Shown in pieces: positions 8,818 through 17,066 of a stretch of DNA of 64,000 nt. The notes under the pieces were generated by a model that saw nothing but the letters and a program-made list of their open reading frames with translations, ran no database searches and was not told the DNA's origin. Source of the DNA: Aminipila luticellarii (GTDB lineage: Bacteria > Bacillota > Clostridia > Peptostreptococcales > Anaerovoracaceae). The position numbers and the translations under genes are program-made. The stretch lies in NCBI RefSeq assembly GCF_004103735.1, contig NZ_CP035281.1, positions 1,240,001 through 1,304,000 on the forward strand, in the 5' to 3' direction. Each line of letters begins with the position of its first letter. The first letter of the stretch is position 1.

Positions 8818-8849
8818 GCAACATTTACCCCTGGAAACTTTGATTAAAT
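8818..8849 (+). repeat. Right copy of 32-bp direct repeat flanking the IS66 element
   Basis: It abuts the right inverted repeat and matches 6143-6174 at 31 of 32 bases. It lies about 110 bases upstream of the response-regulator gene, so the original sequence was probably part of that gene's upstream region. The cccctg.aaac.ttt core resembles part of the paired motif before the kinase gene. Confidence 0.8.
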
Positions 8850-8959
8850 GAATTTAGTAATTAGCGGGGAAAAAAGAGAGATTTATGTTGAATCTTATCT
8901 TTTGAAGAAATACAATTATAATAATAACATTAAGACAGTAGAGAAAGGGGAATAGACCA

Positions 8960-9691
8960 ATGATCCATATTGCAATCTGTGATGATGAGCCTCAACAGCT
9001 TACAAACGCCAAAGAATTACTTATAAAGTATGCTCATGAGCGCCCACAATATGATATTAAAACCTGCTCATTCATTGCACCCTTAGAGCTGTTATCGCAT
9101 GTGGCTGAGCAGGGAGGCTTTGACATATTACTGCTGGATGTTTATATGGCCGGGATGCTGGGGACGGATGCGGCAAGAGAACTTCGTCATCTTGGGGATG
9201 GGGCTGAAATCATATTCCTCACCACGTCACGGGAACATGCTCTTGATGCCTTTGAAGTGGATGCTGCACAATATCTGGTTAAGCCCTATACAGAAGATGG
9301 GCTCTTTGCTGCTTTGGATAAAATCATATCACGAATGAATGCGGATCAGCAAAATATTATCACCCTCAAGACGTCAGAGGGTATCACTCGCCTTACACCA
9401 CGAGATGTGGTTTTTACAGAAACGGGGCGAAATAACTATCAGATTATTCATACGACCCAGGGAAAGAAGCTGGAGGTTCGCATGACAGCCTCAGAACTTT
9501 TTGAGCTGCTTGCACAGAATAAATATTTCGTCCGATGCGGTGCTTCTCTGAACCTAAACCTTAAATACATACGCCAGATTTCAAAGGATGCCATCCTGTT
9601 TGATACTGGTGAACGTCTTCCTTACCCCTACCGTGCCTACCAAAACTTAAAGAAGGAATTTTTGCGGTTCCAAATGTTCACCGAGGACTGA
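8960..9691 (+). CDS. LytTR-family response regulator (AgrA-like)
   Basis: A 243-residue regulator. Residues 1-125 form a receiver domain: acidic pocket CDDE (D8, D9), phosphate acceptor D60 in LLLDVYMAG, a switch residue in FLTTSR, and K in YLVKPY. Residues about 140-240 form a LytTR DNA-binding domain (LKTSEGITRLTPRDVVFTE, then RCGASLNLNLKYIRQI). AGAAAGGGGAA precedes the ATG. It forms an operon-like pair with the kinase 96 bases downstream. No AgrB or AgrD signal-peptide genes are visible. The paired motifs at 9700 and 11173 are candidate targets. The IS66 insertion lies just upstream and may have changed its expression. Confidence 0.9.
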   Translation: MIHIAICDDEPQQLTNAKELLIKYAHERPQYDIKTCSFIAPLELLSHVAEQGGFDILLLDVYMAGMLGTDAARELRHLGDGAEIIFLTTSREHALDAFEVDAAQYLVKPYTEDGLFAALDKIISRMNADQQNIITLKTSEGITRLTPRDVVFTETGRNNYQIIHTTQGKKLEVRMTASELFELLAQNKYFVRCGASLNLNLKYIRQISKDAILFDTGERLPYPYRAYQNLKKEFLRFQMFTED

Positions 9692-9699
9692 AACTATGC

Positions 9700-9741
9700 C
9701 AATTCTCCCTAAAATAATAGCAATTACCCCAGAAACAGTTT
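9700..9741 (+). promoter_or_regulatory. Paired 21-bp-spaced motif upstream of the histidine kinase
   Basis: Two direct copies of caattnnccc begin at 9700 and 9721, exactly 21 bases apart, followed by agaaacagttttt. An almost identical arrangement occurs at 11173-11214. Direct repeats two helical turns apart fit the way LytTR dimers bind DNA, so this is a candidate site for the regulator encoded just upstream. Function is inferred from position and repetition only. Confidence 0.6.
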
Positions 9742-9787
9742 TTATGCTTATTTTGAGATAAAATAAAGAGAGAAGGAGGGGACGGTA

Positions 9788-11089
9788 ATGTACGAAATTT
9801 TATTATTTTTTTCATTTGTTGAATCAGTTATTGGGGCAACTTTCACATCGGCCTCTACCATGGACTTTCGAGAACCTGTCAAAAAACGCATCACAGCAGG
9901 ATTGTTTGTAATGCTTTTGGGAATCAGCATTCTTTGCGGAGTGCTTTTTACCCGGGGTATTCATGCGGCGGATAGTGTTGCCATTGTTATCGTTCTGGTA
10001 CTGATACTTGCATGGTTTTTAATCTGCTCTGCCGACCCCTTTTTCGTGTCGGTCTTTAATTTTCTGACATGCATTAACATATATATCGCCATCAGTTACA
10101 TGAGTTCAATGTTGAGTATACGCGGAGGTGGTGTTGCGTATGTGACGGAGTACAACATCGCCCGTACACTCATCTATGGGGCGATTATCCCGTTGCTGTT
10201 TAAATTTGTTCGCCCGCACTTTCGTAGATTGGTGGATTCTTTGGACAAAGAATGGCGTGCAGCCACATTGGTTCCTCTGATGTTTTTAGTTCTTCAAATC
10301 GTTCTCTTGTACTATCCGGTTCCATATTTTTTTTGGGAGAGCAAAAACTGGAATCAAATTGTTATCGTCATCGTCTATCTGTTGTTCTTAGCGGTATACT
10401 ATCTCCTGTATATTCAGGCAAGTGATATTGTAGAGAAATATGCTTTGGAAAACCGAAACTTACTCATGGTACAACAAGACAAGCTGTGGGAATCGGAGCT
10501 TGCACGGCAAAAGGCGGCAGTAGCGTTGGCATCCCAGCAGTTGCATGATATGCATCACCACAATGCAGTTATTATGGAAATGCTTAAGGCCGGTAAATGG
10601 AGCGAACTGGAAGGATATATGCAAAGTTTTGATGCGGCTCTGGACATGAGCCAAAGCACGGTCTATTGCAAGAATCCAATTATCAACAGTGTTTGCAATG
10701 CTTATGCGAAAAAAGCGAAGCAGGCACAAATTAAGATTACTTTTCAACTAGTTGTACCTGAACAAATAGGGATTGATAATGTTGATTTGACTTGTATCTT
10801 TGGCAATATACTTGAAAATGCCGTTGAGGGCTGTTTGCGGCTGCCGGATGGGAATATACGGGAAATTACTGTGACCGTAAGATATACGGATGGAAGACTG
10901 CGTATACAAGTTGAGAACACTTGCCGTGAGGATATTGACTTTGAAGGTGAACTGCCAAAAACCCAGAAGCGAAGCGGTGGAACAGGCATAAGAAGTCTGA
11001 TCTACACCGCAGAGCGGTATGAAGGCACATCAGGATTTTCAGTAAATAATGGTAAGTTTATTGCTCAAATCGTCCTCAATGAGCTTTGA
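9788..11089 (+). CDS. Agr-type sensor histidine kinase (GHKL)
   Basis: A 433-residue membrane kinase. The first about 210 residues contain roughly six hydrophobic segments. Then come a coiled dimerisation region, an H-box-like motif LHDMHHHNAVIMEM, an N-box GNILENAVEGC and a G-box GGTGIRSLIYTAERY. This layout matches AgrC/ComD-type GHKL kinases that sense peptides. It is paired with the LytTR regulator. AAGGAGGGG precedes the ATG by 8 bases. The ligand is unknown because no pheromone precursor is found nearby. Confidence 0.88.
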   Translation: MYEILLFFSFVESVIGATFTSASTMDFREPVKKRITAGLFVMLLGISILCGVLFTRGIHAADSVAIVIVLVLILAWFLICSADPFFVSVFNFLTCINIYIAISYMSSMLSIRGGGVAYVTEYNIARTLIYGAIIPLLFKFVRPHFRRLVDSLDKEWRAATLVPLMFLVLQIVLLYYPVPYFFWESKNWNQIVIVIVYLLFLAVYYLLYIQASDIVEKYALENRNLLMVQQDKLWESELARQKAAVALASQQLHDMHHHNAVIMEMLKAGKWSELEGYMQSFDAALDMSQSTVYCKNPIINSVCNAYAKKAKQAQIKITFQLVVPEQIGIDNVDLTCIFGNILENAVEGCLRLPDGNIREITVTVRYTDGRLRIQVENTCREDIDFEGELPKTQKRSGGTGIRSLIYTAERYEGTSGFSVNNGKFIAQIVLNEL

Positions 11090-11125
11090 AATGTTCAATA
11101 AGAAAAGACAATTAGGAACTTTCCC

Positions 11126-11160
11126 AATAGCTGCTGTCAGCCACTGACAGCAGCTATTTT
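11126..11160 (+). terminator. Terminator after the histidine kinase
   Basis: A perfect 15-bp stem (aatagctgctgtcag) with a 3-base loop (cca), followed by tttt. It ends the regulator-kinase transcript. Confidence 0.85.
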
Positions 11161-11172
11161 GATATAATCAGG

Positions 11173-11214
11173 CAATTATCCCCAAAATGATAGCAATTGC
11201 CCCAAAAATGGTTT
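11173..11214 (+). promoter_or_regulatory. Second copy of the paired 21-bp-spaced motif, upstream of the surface-protein locus
   Basis: The copies caattatccc (11173) and caattgcccc (11194) are 21 bases apart and followed by a ggttttt stretch. The intervening bases match the 9700-9741 copy closely. This suggests that the two-component system controls the downstream locus, though gene remnants of about 340 bp lie between this motif and the present start at 11561. Confidence 0.6.
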
Positions 11215-11301
11215 TTGCGCTCCTTTTTATGCTATGTTTCAATTAACGTAATCAAAAACCTAGGACTCATTTCTTGTAATATAAACTTTTTTAATTTTCA
11301 G

Positions 11302-11376
11302 GCCGCCAGAGTGGGTACCTTAGTCGGATTCAATAAAGGTACGGTGCAGAATTGCTACGCAGAAACAATGAAGTAA
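11302..11376 (+). pseudogene. GLUG-motif protein remnant
   Basis: The frame reads VGTLVGFNKGTVQNCYAET and stops at TAA 11374-11376. The pattern G-LVG-N-G-NCYA is the GLUG repeat seen four times in the large protein downstream. It is the tail of a second GLUG protein whose body has been deleted, leaving the regulatory motif at 11173 close to it. Confidence 0.55.
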
Positions 11377-11395
11377 TACAAATGCAAATAAAGTT

Positions 11396-11564
11396 ATGCT
11401 GGATGGTTTGACAGGACGAAACGACTCCTGTGATGCCTTTGAACAGGACGCAGGACGATTATTCTCATGTGGAGTGCTGGTATTGCAAATACGGGGATTT
11501 TGGTATTTATACCGAACATCCTACTGAAAACGGTGCATGTAAATACAAGGAGGAAAATATATGA
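11396..11564 (+). pseudogene. Cysteine-containing gene remnant
   Basis: One frame reads DSCDAFEQDAGRLF; a shifted frame continues ECWYCKYGDFGIYTE and GACKYKEENI before TGA at 11562-11564. Together they look like one small Cys-rich (zinc-ribbon-like) protein broken by a frameshift. I cannot name the family. Its end overlaps the ribosome site and start codon of the surface-protein gene. Confidence 0.35.
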
Positions 11565-14500
11565 AAACAACCAAAATCAAAGGAAAGATATTTTTGTCTT
11601 TAATCTTAACAGTTGCCATGACAATCGGGTTATTGCCACAAATGACAATGCCTGTGTTCGCTGCAAGTGAAACAGCATACTCGTCAGGAGCTCCGGCAGG
11701 TACAAGCTCAGTACCTGTGACCTATACCATCAGTGACGAGATACAGCTCCGTGCTTTAGCAACGAAGGTAAACAGTGGGACTACATATCAATACACAACC
11801 TTTGTGCTTCAGAATGATATTGCTCTTAATACTGCGTGGACGCCAATTGGAGGGACAAATTATTCATTTAAGGGCACGTTTGACGGCAACAGCAAAAAAA
11901 TTACACAAGTTAAAATAGGCTCAACTACTACTCCTGAAAGCAATCTACAGTATGTAGGCTTGTTTGGAAATGTTGAGGGTGGGACAATTAAAAATCTTGG
12001 GGTTGATATAGCAATTAATTCAAATTATTACATTGCTTCTGTTGGGGGCTTGGTTGGTAGAAATTATAACGCTAAAATCACAAACTGCTATGCTACAGGT
12101 TCCGTTACGGGCGGTGCTTATGCTAATGTAGGTGGCTTGCTTGGATATAGTGAAAGTACAACAACCATAAATTGTTATTCTACCAGTAGTATTAACGGTG
12201 GAGGCAGTGCTTCTGTTGGCGGCCTGATTGGAGGGAATTATGGCGATACAATTGCAAACTGCTATGCCACAGGCGATGTTTTTGGCGGGAGGCCTTCAAA
12301 TGTGGGTGGATTGATTGGGTGGGGACAAAACACCCCAATCACAAACTGCTATGCTACCGGCGTTGTCATTGGCACTTTCAGTAGCTCATATTCAACCAAT
12401 GTCGGTGCATTGATCGGATTGGGACAAAGCATGACGATTACAAAATCATACTGGAATAGTAATGCAGAGCAGAACGTGAGTGGCGCTAGAACTGATGCAA
12501 ACAAATTAGGCGTTGGAAGTGGTACTGACAGTACAACAAAAATGACATCAGCCGACATGAAGGACGCAGCTTTTGTTACAACGTTAAACAATAATGGTTC
12601 CAGTATTTCAGGAGCCAGCACTTGGGTATCGGTTTCTGGAGGTTATCCAACATTTTTTGTTCCTCCAACAATAATCGCCAAGCCAATTACAATTGGTACA
12701 ACTGCCCCTGTTACAGCAGCAGTCGTTGCAGATGGTACAAACACAGTGCCAACAGGTGCAATGGCTCCAGAAATCACTTGGTCTGAGGACGGTATAGCCT
12801 ATGCTACTGCAAGCGGCAGCTTTGCGGCAAGCGCAGAATACAAAACAAAATATGTGTATACTGCCAGCACAGGGTATGAGTTTGACAGCACAATTGCGGC
12901 AGGAGATATAACTGTTACAAATGGTGGCACAGCTGCTGTCGTACTTTCTGACGCTAATAAAACACTTACAATAACAGTAACTTGGCCGGTAACAGCAAGT
13001 AATGCTTGCGATATTACGGGGTTTAGCTTTGCAAGCCCTACTGTAACAGGGACAATAACAGGAACAAATATTGCTGTTATCGTTCCATATGGCACCACTG
13101 TTACAAACCTTGTTCCCACCATTGCTGTTTCAGCAAAATCAACCATTTCCCCTATAAGCGGTATAGGAAAAGACTTTACAGACCCTGTTATTTATACAGT
13201 AACGGCCGAAGACGGAACAAAAAAAGAGTATACAGTAACAGTAACAGTAGCGGCCGATCCTGACATTGCAACGGTCAACAATGCCAAAAATGCGGCAGAA
13301 AGTGCAACCTATGCAGATATGGACCAAGCAGCGGAAATGAGTGAAGATATAATCAAAGACACACTTAAATCAACTGCAATAACAGCGATAAACGATAATG
13401 ATGTAGCCGTTACAATTAACAAAGAAAGCTACACTGCTCCAGTTGCCGGAACGAGCGCAGATCCTGCCGGCACAAATGGTAGCTATGAGTTCACCGTAAC
13501 CGTGAGCAAGGGCAGTCAAATACAAATAACAGAAAAAAAGACAATTACAATTAAGGCAACAGCTTTTACAGGTGTAAGTGATGTGGATGCGATTGCTGCA
13601 GCTAAAGCTGCCATTAAAGACAGCACAGTAACTGTAGCCTTTGGTGGAGATCAAACAGCGAAAACGGCGGCTGTGCAAAGTTATGTGGATGGCTTGCTGA
13701 CAGGGGATGCTACAGGCGTAACCGCTACCGTTACATTTAACAGCGAAACTGGTAACTATGCTGTTGCGATTGAAAAAGGAAGCGTTGAGGACGCAACAAC
13801 CATTACAATGACAATCACAGAGGATGCCGACCCTGACATTGCAACGGTCAACAATGCCAAAAATGCGGCAGAAAGTGCAACCTATGCAGATATGGACCAG
13901 GCAGCGGCAATGAGTGAAGATGTAATCAAAGACACACTTAAATCAACCGCAATAACAGCGATAAACGATAATGATGTAGCCGTTACAATTAACAAAGAAA
14001 GCTACACTGCTCCAGTTGCCGGAACGAGCGCAGATCCTGCCGGCACAAATGGCAGCTATGAGTTCACCGTAACCGTAAGCAAGGGCGATCAAATACAAAT
14101 AACAGAAAAAAAGAAAATTACAATTAAGGCAACAGCTTTTACAGGTGTAAGTGATGTGGATGCGATTGCTGCAGCTAAAGCTGCCATTAAAGACAGCACA
14201 GTAACTGTAGCCTTTGGTGGAGATCAAACAGCGAAAACGGCGGCTGTGCAAAGTTATGTGGATGGCTTGCTGACAGGGGATGCTACAGGTGTAACCGCTA
14301 CTGTTACGTTTAACAGCGAAACTGGTAAATATGCTGTTGTGATTTCAAAAGGAAGCGTTGAGGACTCAACAAGCATTACAATGACAATCACAGAGGACGC
14401 CGACCCTGACATTGCAGCGGCTAACAATGCCAAAAATGCAGCAGAAAATGCAAATTATGTAGATATGACTCAAGTAGTCGCTACCGATGAAGCTGTTATT

Positions 14501-16459
14501 CAAGATGTTCTCAAAGCTATAGCGGAAAGTGCAGTGAATAACAATACCGTTAACGTAACGGTAACCAAACAAAGCTACACGGCGCCTATTGCCGGAACAA
14601 GTGCAGATCCGGCGGGAACGACAGGGAGCTATGTATTCAAAATACAGGTTTCAAAGGGACTGCAAACACTATTTACTTCCCAAAAGACGATTACTATTGC
14701 GGCAACACCTTATGCGGAAATACCAACTTATAAAATTATAGGAATCGTACAGGATGGAAATAGTAGTAATGTTCAGGATGCCACCGTTAAACTTATGTAT
14801 GGACAAAACCAGGTTGGTCTATCGGTTCAAACCGATGCAGATGGTAACTTTACCATTGAGAATGTAACAAACGGCACCTATAATCTGGTGGTGAGTAAAA
14901 ATGGAATTACCGTTACTATGCTTGTTGCAGTGAATAGTGCAAATAATACCCTTGAAAGTGCCATCATACTTCCTAGCGGAAAGACCAATAGTGTTGTTGA
15001 GGTAAAACCTTACACACCGGCAATCGTCGTAGGTGGACTTGATAAACAATTTCAGGAAACTGCCACAGAGTATGATAAAGGGGTAACTTTAATGGATAAT
15101 GATGTGGTAACAAACGGTGGTTCCGTTGAAATTAAGCTTATTGCAGAGAAAAAGGATAACACGGCAACAAACGCAAGTGATATTTCAGCTACTGCAACAT
15201 CAGACGGAAAAACAGTAGGCATTTTCGTTGACTTATCTGTACTAAAGACAGTAAAGGATAGTAGTGGGAACGAAATTTCTTCCCAGTCCGTTACGCTTAC
15301 CGAACTTCCAAGCTTAATAGAGGTGCTTATTCCGCTTCCTACCTCGCTTCAAGGCAGAGCAAACTATGTTGTATATCGTTACCATGGAACCGAGGTAAAT
15401 ACCATTACCACCGAGGCAAATCCAACAGGCGAAAAAATTGAGCTTGTTGATAACGGTGCAACCATCAAGCTTACTATAAAAAAATTCTCCACCTATGCCA
15501 TTGCCTATACCACGCCAACAACACCAACCCATAATACAGGTGGTAGTTCAGGAGACAGTAGTGTCGTATTATCAATAATCACCGCCGAGCAAAGTGAGGG
15601 CGGTAAAATCACCATTAATACAGACAAAAAAACTGCAACTCTTATCCCAGATGACGGTTATGTAATAGCAGATGTAGTAGTTGACGGAAAAAGCATAGGA
15701 GCAACAGAAAATTATACCTTTAAAGACAGGAATACGCACAAAATTTGTGCTATTTTTGTAAAGAAAAGCGCACTTGCGTATTACAATCAAGATAACCAGA
15801 AGGTTTACATTGGTTTTTCTGCGATTGTAGGAAATCTCTATAAATATGTTGCACCTGCCAGCGTCACCGTAGAATTCAAAGAAAATCCAAAGACTTTTAC
15901 GGACAATACCATAGTATGGGCTAAACCAAGCATTGATTTTGTAACGGAGCGTGAAATTTTCCTTGGGAAAACTCAAGATCAGTTTGGATCAAATGAAAGC
16001 ATGACAAGAGCCATGTTTGTAACAGCAATCGGCAGGCTGTATGAGCGTTCTTATGGAAGCATTTCTGGAAATGGAAGCGTTTCAGCAATAAGCAGTTTCT
16101 ATGATGTCAATACAAGCGACTACTATGCCAAGTATGTGACTTGGGCCAATGAAAATGGGCTAGTCAAAGGCGTTAGAGAAAACCTGTTTGCACCTAACGA
16201 AAAGGTAACTCGTGAGCAAATGGCAGCCATTATGTTCAACTTTGCGAAGTTCTTAAAAAAGGCAGATGTTACAGACGGTTCCCTTGTATACGCAGATAGC
16301 GAAAGCATTTCATCTTGGGCCATGGACGGTGCTAAATACTGCCAAGGGACAAATGTGATAACAGGAAGAGAAGGAAATCGCTTTATTCCGCAGGGAAACG
16401 CTACAAGAGCCGAAGTAGCAGCGGTAATGGATCGGTTTATTGAAACCATTGTGAAATAG
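11561..16459 (+). CDS. Large SLH-anchored surface protein with GLUG motifs and long internal repeats
   Basis: A secreted protein of 1632 residues. A signal peptide (about 1-34, ending PVFAAS) is followed by GLUG-type repeats (about 133-270; GGLVG...ITNCYATG four times), an Ig/cadherin-like segment (about 480-563), two nearly identical 191-residue repeats (566-756 and 757-947) and a partial third (from 948). A carboxypeptidase-regulatory-like segment (about 1050-1140), a bacterial-repeat segment (GGKITINTDKKTATLIPDDG, about 1345) and three SLH-like units in the last about 175 residues (LFAPNEKVTREQMA, RFIPQGNATRAEVA) complete it. SLH units bind cell-wall polymers, so it should sit on the surface, possibly as an adhesin. 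AGGAGG precedes the ATG. Upstream control by the LytTR system is inferred. Confidence 0.9.
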   Translation: MKTTKIKGKIFLSLILTVAMTIGLLPQMTMPVFAASETAYSSGAPAGTSSVPVTYTISDEIQLRALATKVNSGTTYQYTTFVLQNDIALNTAWTPIGGTNYSFKGTFDGNSKKITQVKIGSTTTPESNLQYVGLFGNVEGGTIKNLGVDIAINSNYYIASVGGLVGRNYNAKITNCYATGSVTGGAYANVGGLLGYSESTTTINCYSTSSINGGGSASVGGLIGGNYGDTIANCYATGDVFGGRPSNVGGLIGWGQNTPITNCYATGVVIGTFSSSYSTNVGALIGLGQSMTITKSYWNSNAEQNVSGARTDANKLGVGSGTDSTTKMTSADMKDAAFVTTLNNNGSSISGASTWVSVSGGYPTFFVPPTIIAKPITIGTTAPVTAAVVADGTNTVPTGAMAPEITWSEDGIAYATASGSFAASAEYKTKYVYTASTGYEFDSTIAAGDITVTNGGTAAVVLSDANKTLTITVTWPVTASNACDITGFSFASPTVTGTITGTNIAVIVPYGTTVTNLVPTIAVSAKSTISPISGIGKDFTDPVIYTVTAEDGTKKEYTVTVTVAADPDIATVNNAKNAAESATYADMDQAAEMSEDIIKDTLKSTAITAINDNDVAVTINKESYTAPVAGTSADPAGTNGSYEFTVTVSKGSQIQITEKKTITIKATAFTGVSDVDAIAAAKAAIKDSTVTVAFGGDQTAKTAAVQSYVDGLLTGDATGVTATVTFNSETGNYAVAIEKGSVEDATTITMTITEDADPDIATVNNAKNAAESATYADMDQAAAMSEDVIKDTLKSTAITAINDNDVAVTINKESYTAPVAGTSADPAGTNGSYEFTVTVSKGDQIQITEKKKITIKATAFTGVSDVDAIAAAKAAIKDSTVTVAFGGDQTAKTAAVQSYVDGLLTGDATGVTATVTFNSETGKYAVVISKGSVEDSTSITMTITEDADPDIAAANNAKNAAENANYVDMTQVVATDEAVIQDVLKAIAESAVNNNTVNVTVTKQSYTAPIAGTSADPAGTTGSYVFKIQVSKGLQTLFTSQKTITIAATPYAEIPTYKIIGIVQDGNSSNVQDATVKLMYGQNQVGLSVQTDADGNFTIENVTNGTYNLVVSKNGITVTMLVAVNSANNTLESAIILPSGKTNSVVEVKPYTPAIVVGGLDKQFQETATEYDKGVTLMDNDVVTNGGSVEIKLIAEKKDNTATNASDISATATSDGKTVGIFVDLSVLKTVKDSSGNEISSQSVTLTELPSLIEVLIPLPTSLQGRANYVVYRYHGTEVNTITTEANPTGEKIELVDNGATIKLTIKKFSTYAIAYTTPTTPTHNTGGSSGDSSVVLSIITAEQSEGGKITINTDKKTATLIPDDGYVIADVVVDGKSIGATENYTFKDRNTHKICAIFVKKSALAYYNQDNQKVYIGFSAIVGNLYKYVAPASVTVEFKENPKTFTDNTIVWAKPSIDFVTEREIFLGKTQDQFGSNESMTRAMFVTAIGRLYERSYGSISGNGSVSAISSFYDVNTSDYYAKYVTWANENGLVKGVRENLFAPNEKVTREQMAAIMFNFAKFLKKADVTDGSLVYADSESISSWAMDGAKYCQGTNVITGREGNRFIPQGNATRAEVAAVMDRFIETIVK
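13256..14401 (+). repeat. Two 573-bp tandem repeats inside the surface-protein gene (plus partial third to about 14705)
   Basis: Copies start at 13256, 13829 and 14402, a constant period of 573 bases (191 codons). Copies 1 and 2 differ at only about ten residues. The third copy matches over the first about 100 codons and is more diverged. In-frame recombination between copies would change protein length without breaking the frame. Confidence 0.92.
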
Positions 16460-16498
16460 TAAAAGATAGGGGAAACTAGGTACAAGCAAATGAAAAAT

Positions 16499-16550
16499 GC
16501 CGCATGATTCAAACTCGCTGAGTATGAGCATGCGGTATTATTTTTATCTT
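16499..16550 (+). terminator. Terminator after the surface-protein gene
   Basis: The arms ccgcatg (16500-16506) and catgcgg (16529-16535) are followed by tattatttttatctttt. Confidence 0.8.
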
Positions 16551-16562
16551 TTAGACAAATGG

Positions 16563-16796
16563 TTTACCGTTTACGCAAAAAAGAAAGAAAATGTAGAACG
16601 TGTGTTGGAATAGACCGGGTTGAAAGTGTATTCCCTCTTTATTGCCCAGATTAAGCAGAAAAACGGGATTATTGAGCGAGTGAATTACAATAAACCGAAG
16701 TCTGAAAATACCAAACAGCCGAAAGGCCCACCTGAAAAGGAACGGGCAATCACGGAAGCATTGAAGTTTTTTGGAATGATAGGAGATCCACTGTAG
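16563..16796 (+). pseudogene. Decayed mobile-element-type frame with internal TAG
   Basis: The frame reads FTVYAKKKENVERVLE, a TAG stop, then GLKVYSLFIAQIKQKNGIIE and a lysine/proline-rich tail (KPKSENTKQPKGPPEKE) ending at TAG 16794-16796. It looks like the C-terminal part of a protein of conjugative-element type, but I cannot name the family. There is no start codon with a ribosome site. A further open scrap, 16810-16887 (YQWSALDYLIYNDPLL), follows. Confidence 0.4.
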
Positions 16797-16887
16797 CATA
16801 GGAGGAAGTTGGCAATACATCTATCAGTGGTCAGCGCTGGATTATTTGATTTATAATGACCCGCTGCTTACGCAGACCAAATTTTGA

Positions 16888-17027
16888 ACGGAAATCCAGA
16901 GACGTATTTGAAAACTGTAACGGAATTTGCAGCTTTAGACTAAACAATAGCCACGGTTGCTGCTCCGAAAACAGAGTAGTAGCCGTGGTTCTGCTTTTGC
17001 TTAAAGTCTTTTTCCCTGCTCGTAAAA
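16888..17027. other. Intergenic stretch with long hairpin
   Basis: An imperfect hairpin with arms agccacgg and ccgtggtt (16957-17001) is the only structure seen. No gene is supported here. Confidence 0.4.
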
Positions 17028-17051
17028 ATAACGCAGCCGAAGCTGCGTTAA
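17028..17051 (-). terminator. Terminator of the dimethylargininase gene
   Basis: On the minus strand an aacgcagc stem with a short tcg loop is followed by atttttac. It lies 16 bases after the stop codon. Confidence 0.85.
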
Positions 17052-17066
17052 AAATATGAATTAGTA

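Noticed and set aside
9692-11560. AgrD-type signal peptide gene near the kinase
   Set aside because: Short frames in the gaps lack an amphipathic leader, a conserved Cys core and an acidic tail, and no AgrB-like membrane protease is nearby.
11467-11670. 67-codon plus-strand frame overlapping the surface-protein start
   Set aside because: It crosses the signal-peptide coding region in another frame and has no ribosome site; only the shifted Cys-rich remnant is kept as a relic.
13370-14251. Two nearly identical 102-codon frames on the minus strand
   Set aside because: They are antisense shadows of the 573-bp coding repeats and have no ribosome sites.
13256-14705. Regularly spaced repeats that might be taken for a CRISPR or satellite array
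   Set aside because: The period is 573 bases, and the repeats are in frame with one long protein; they are coding repeats.
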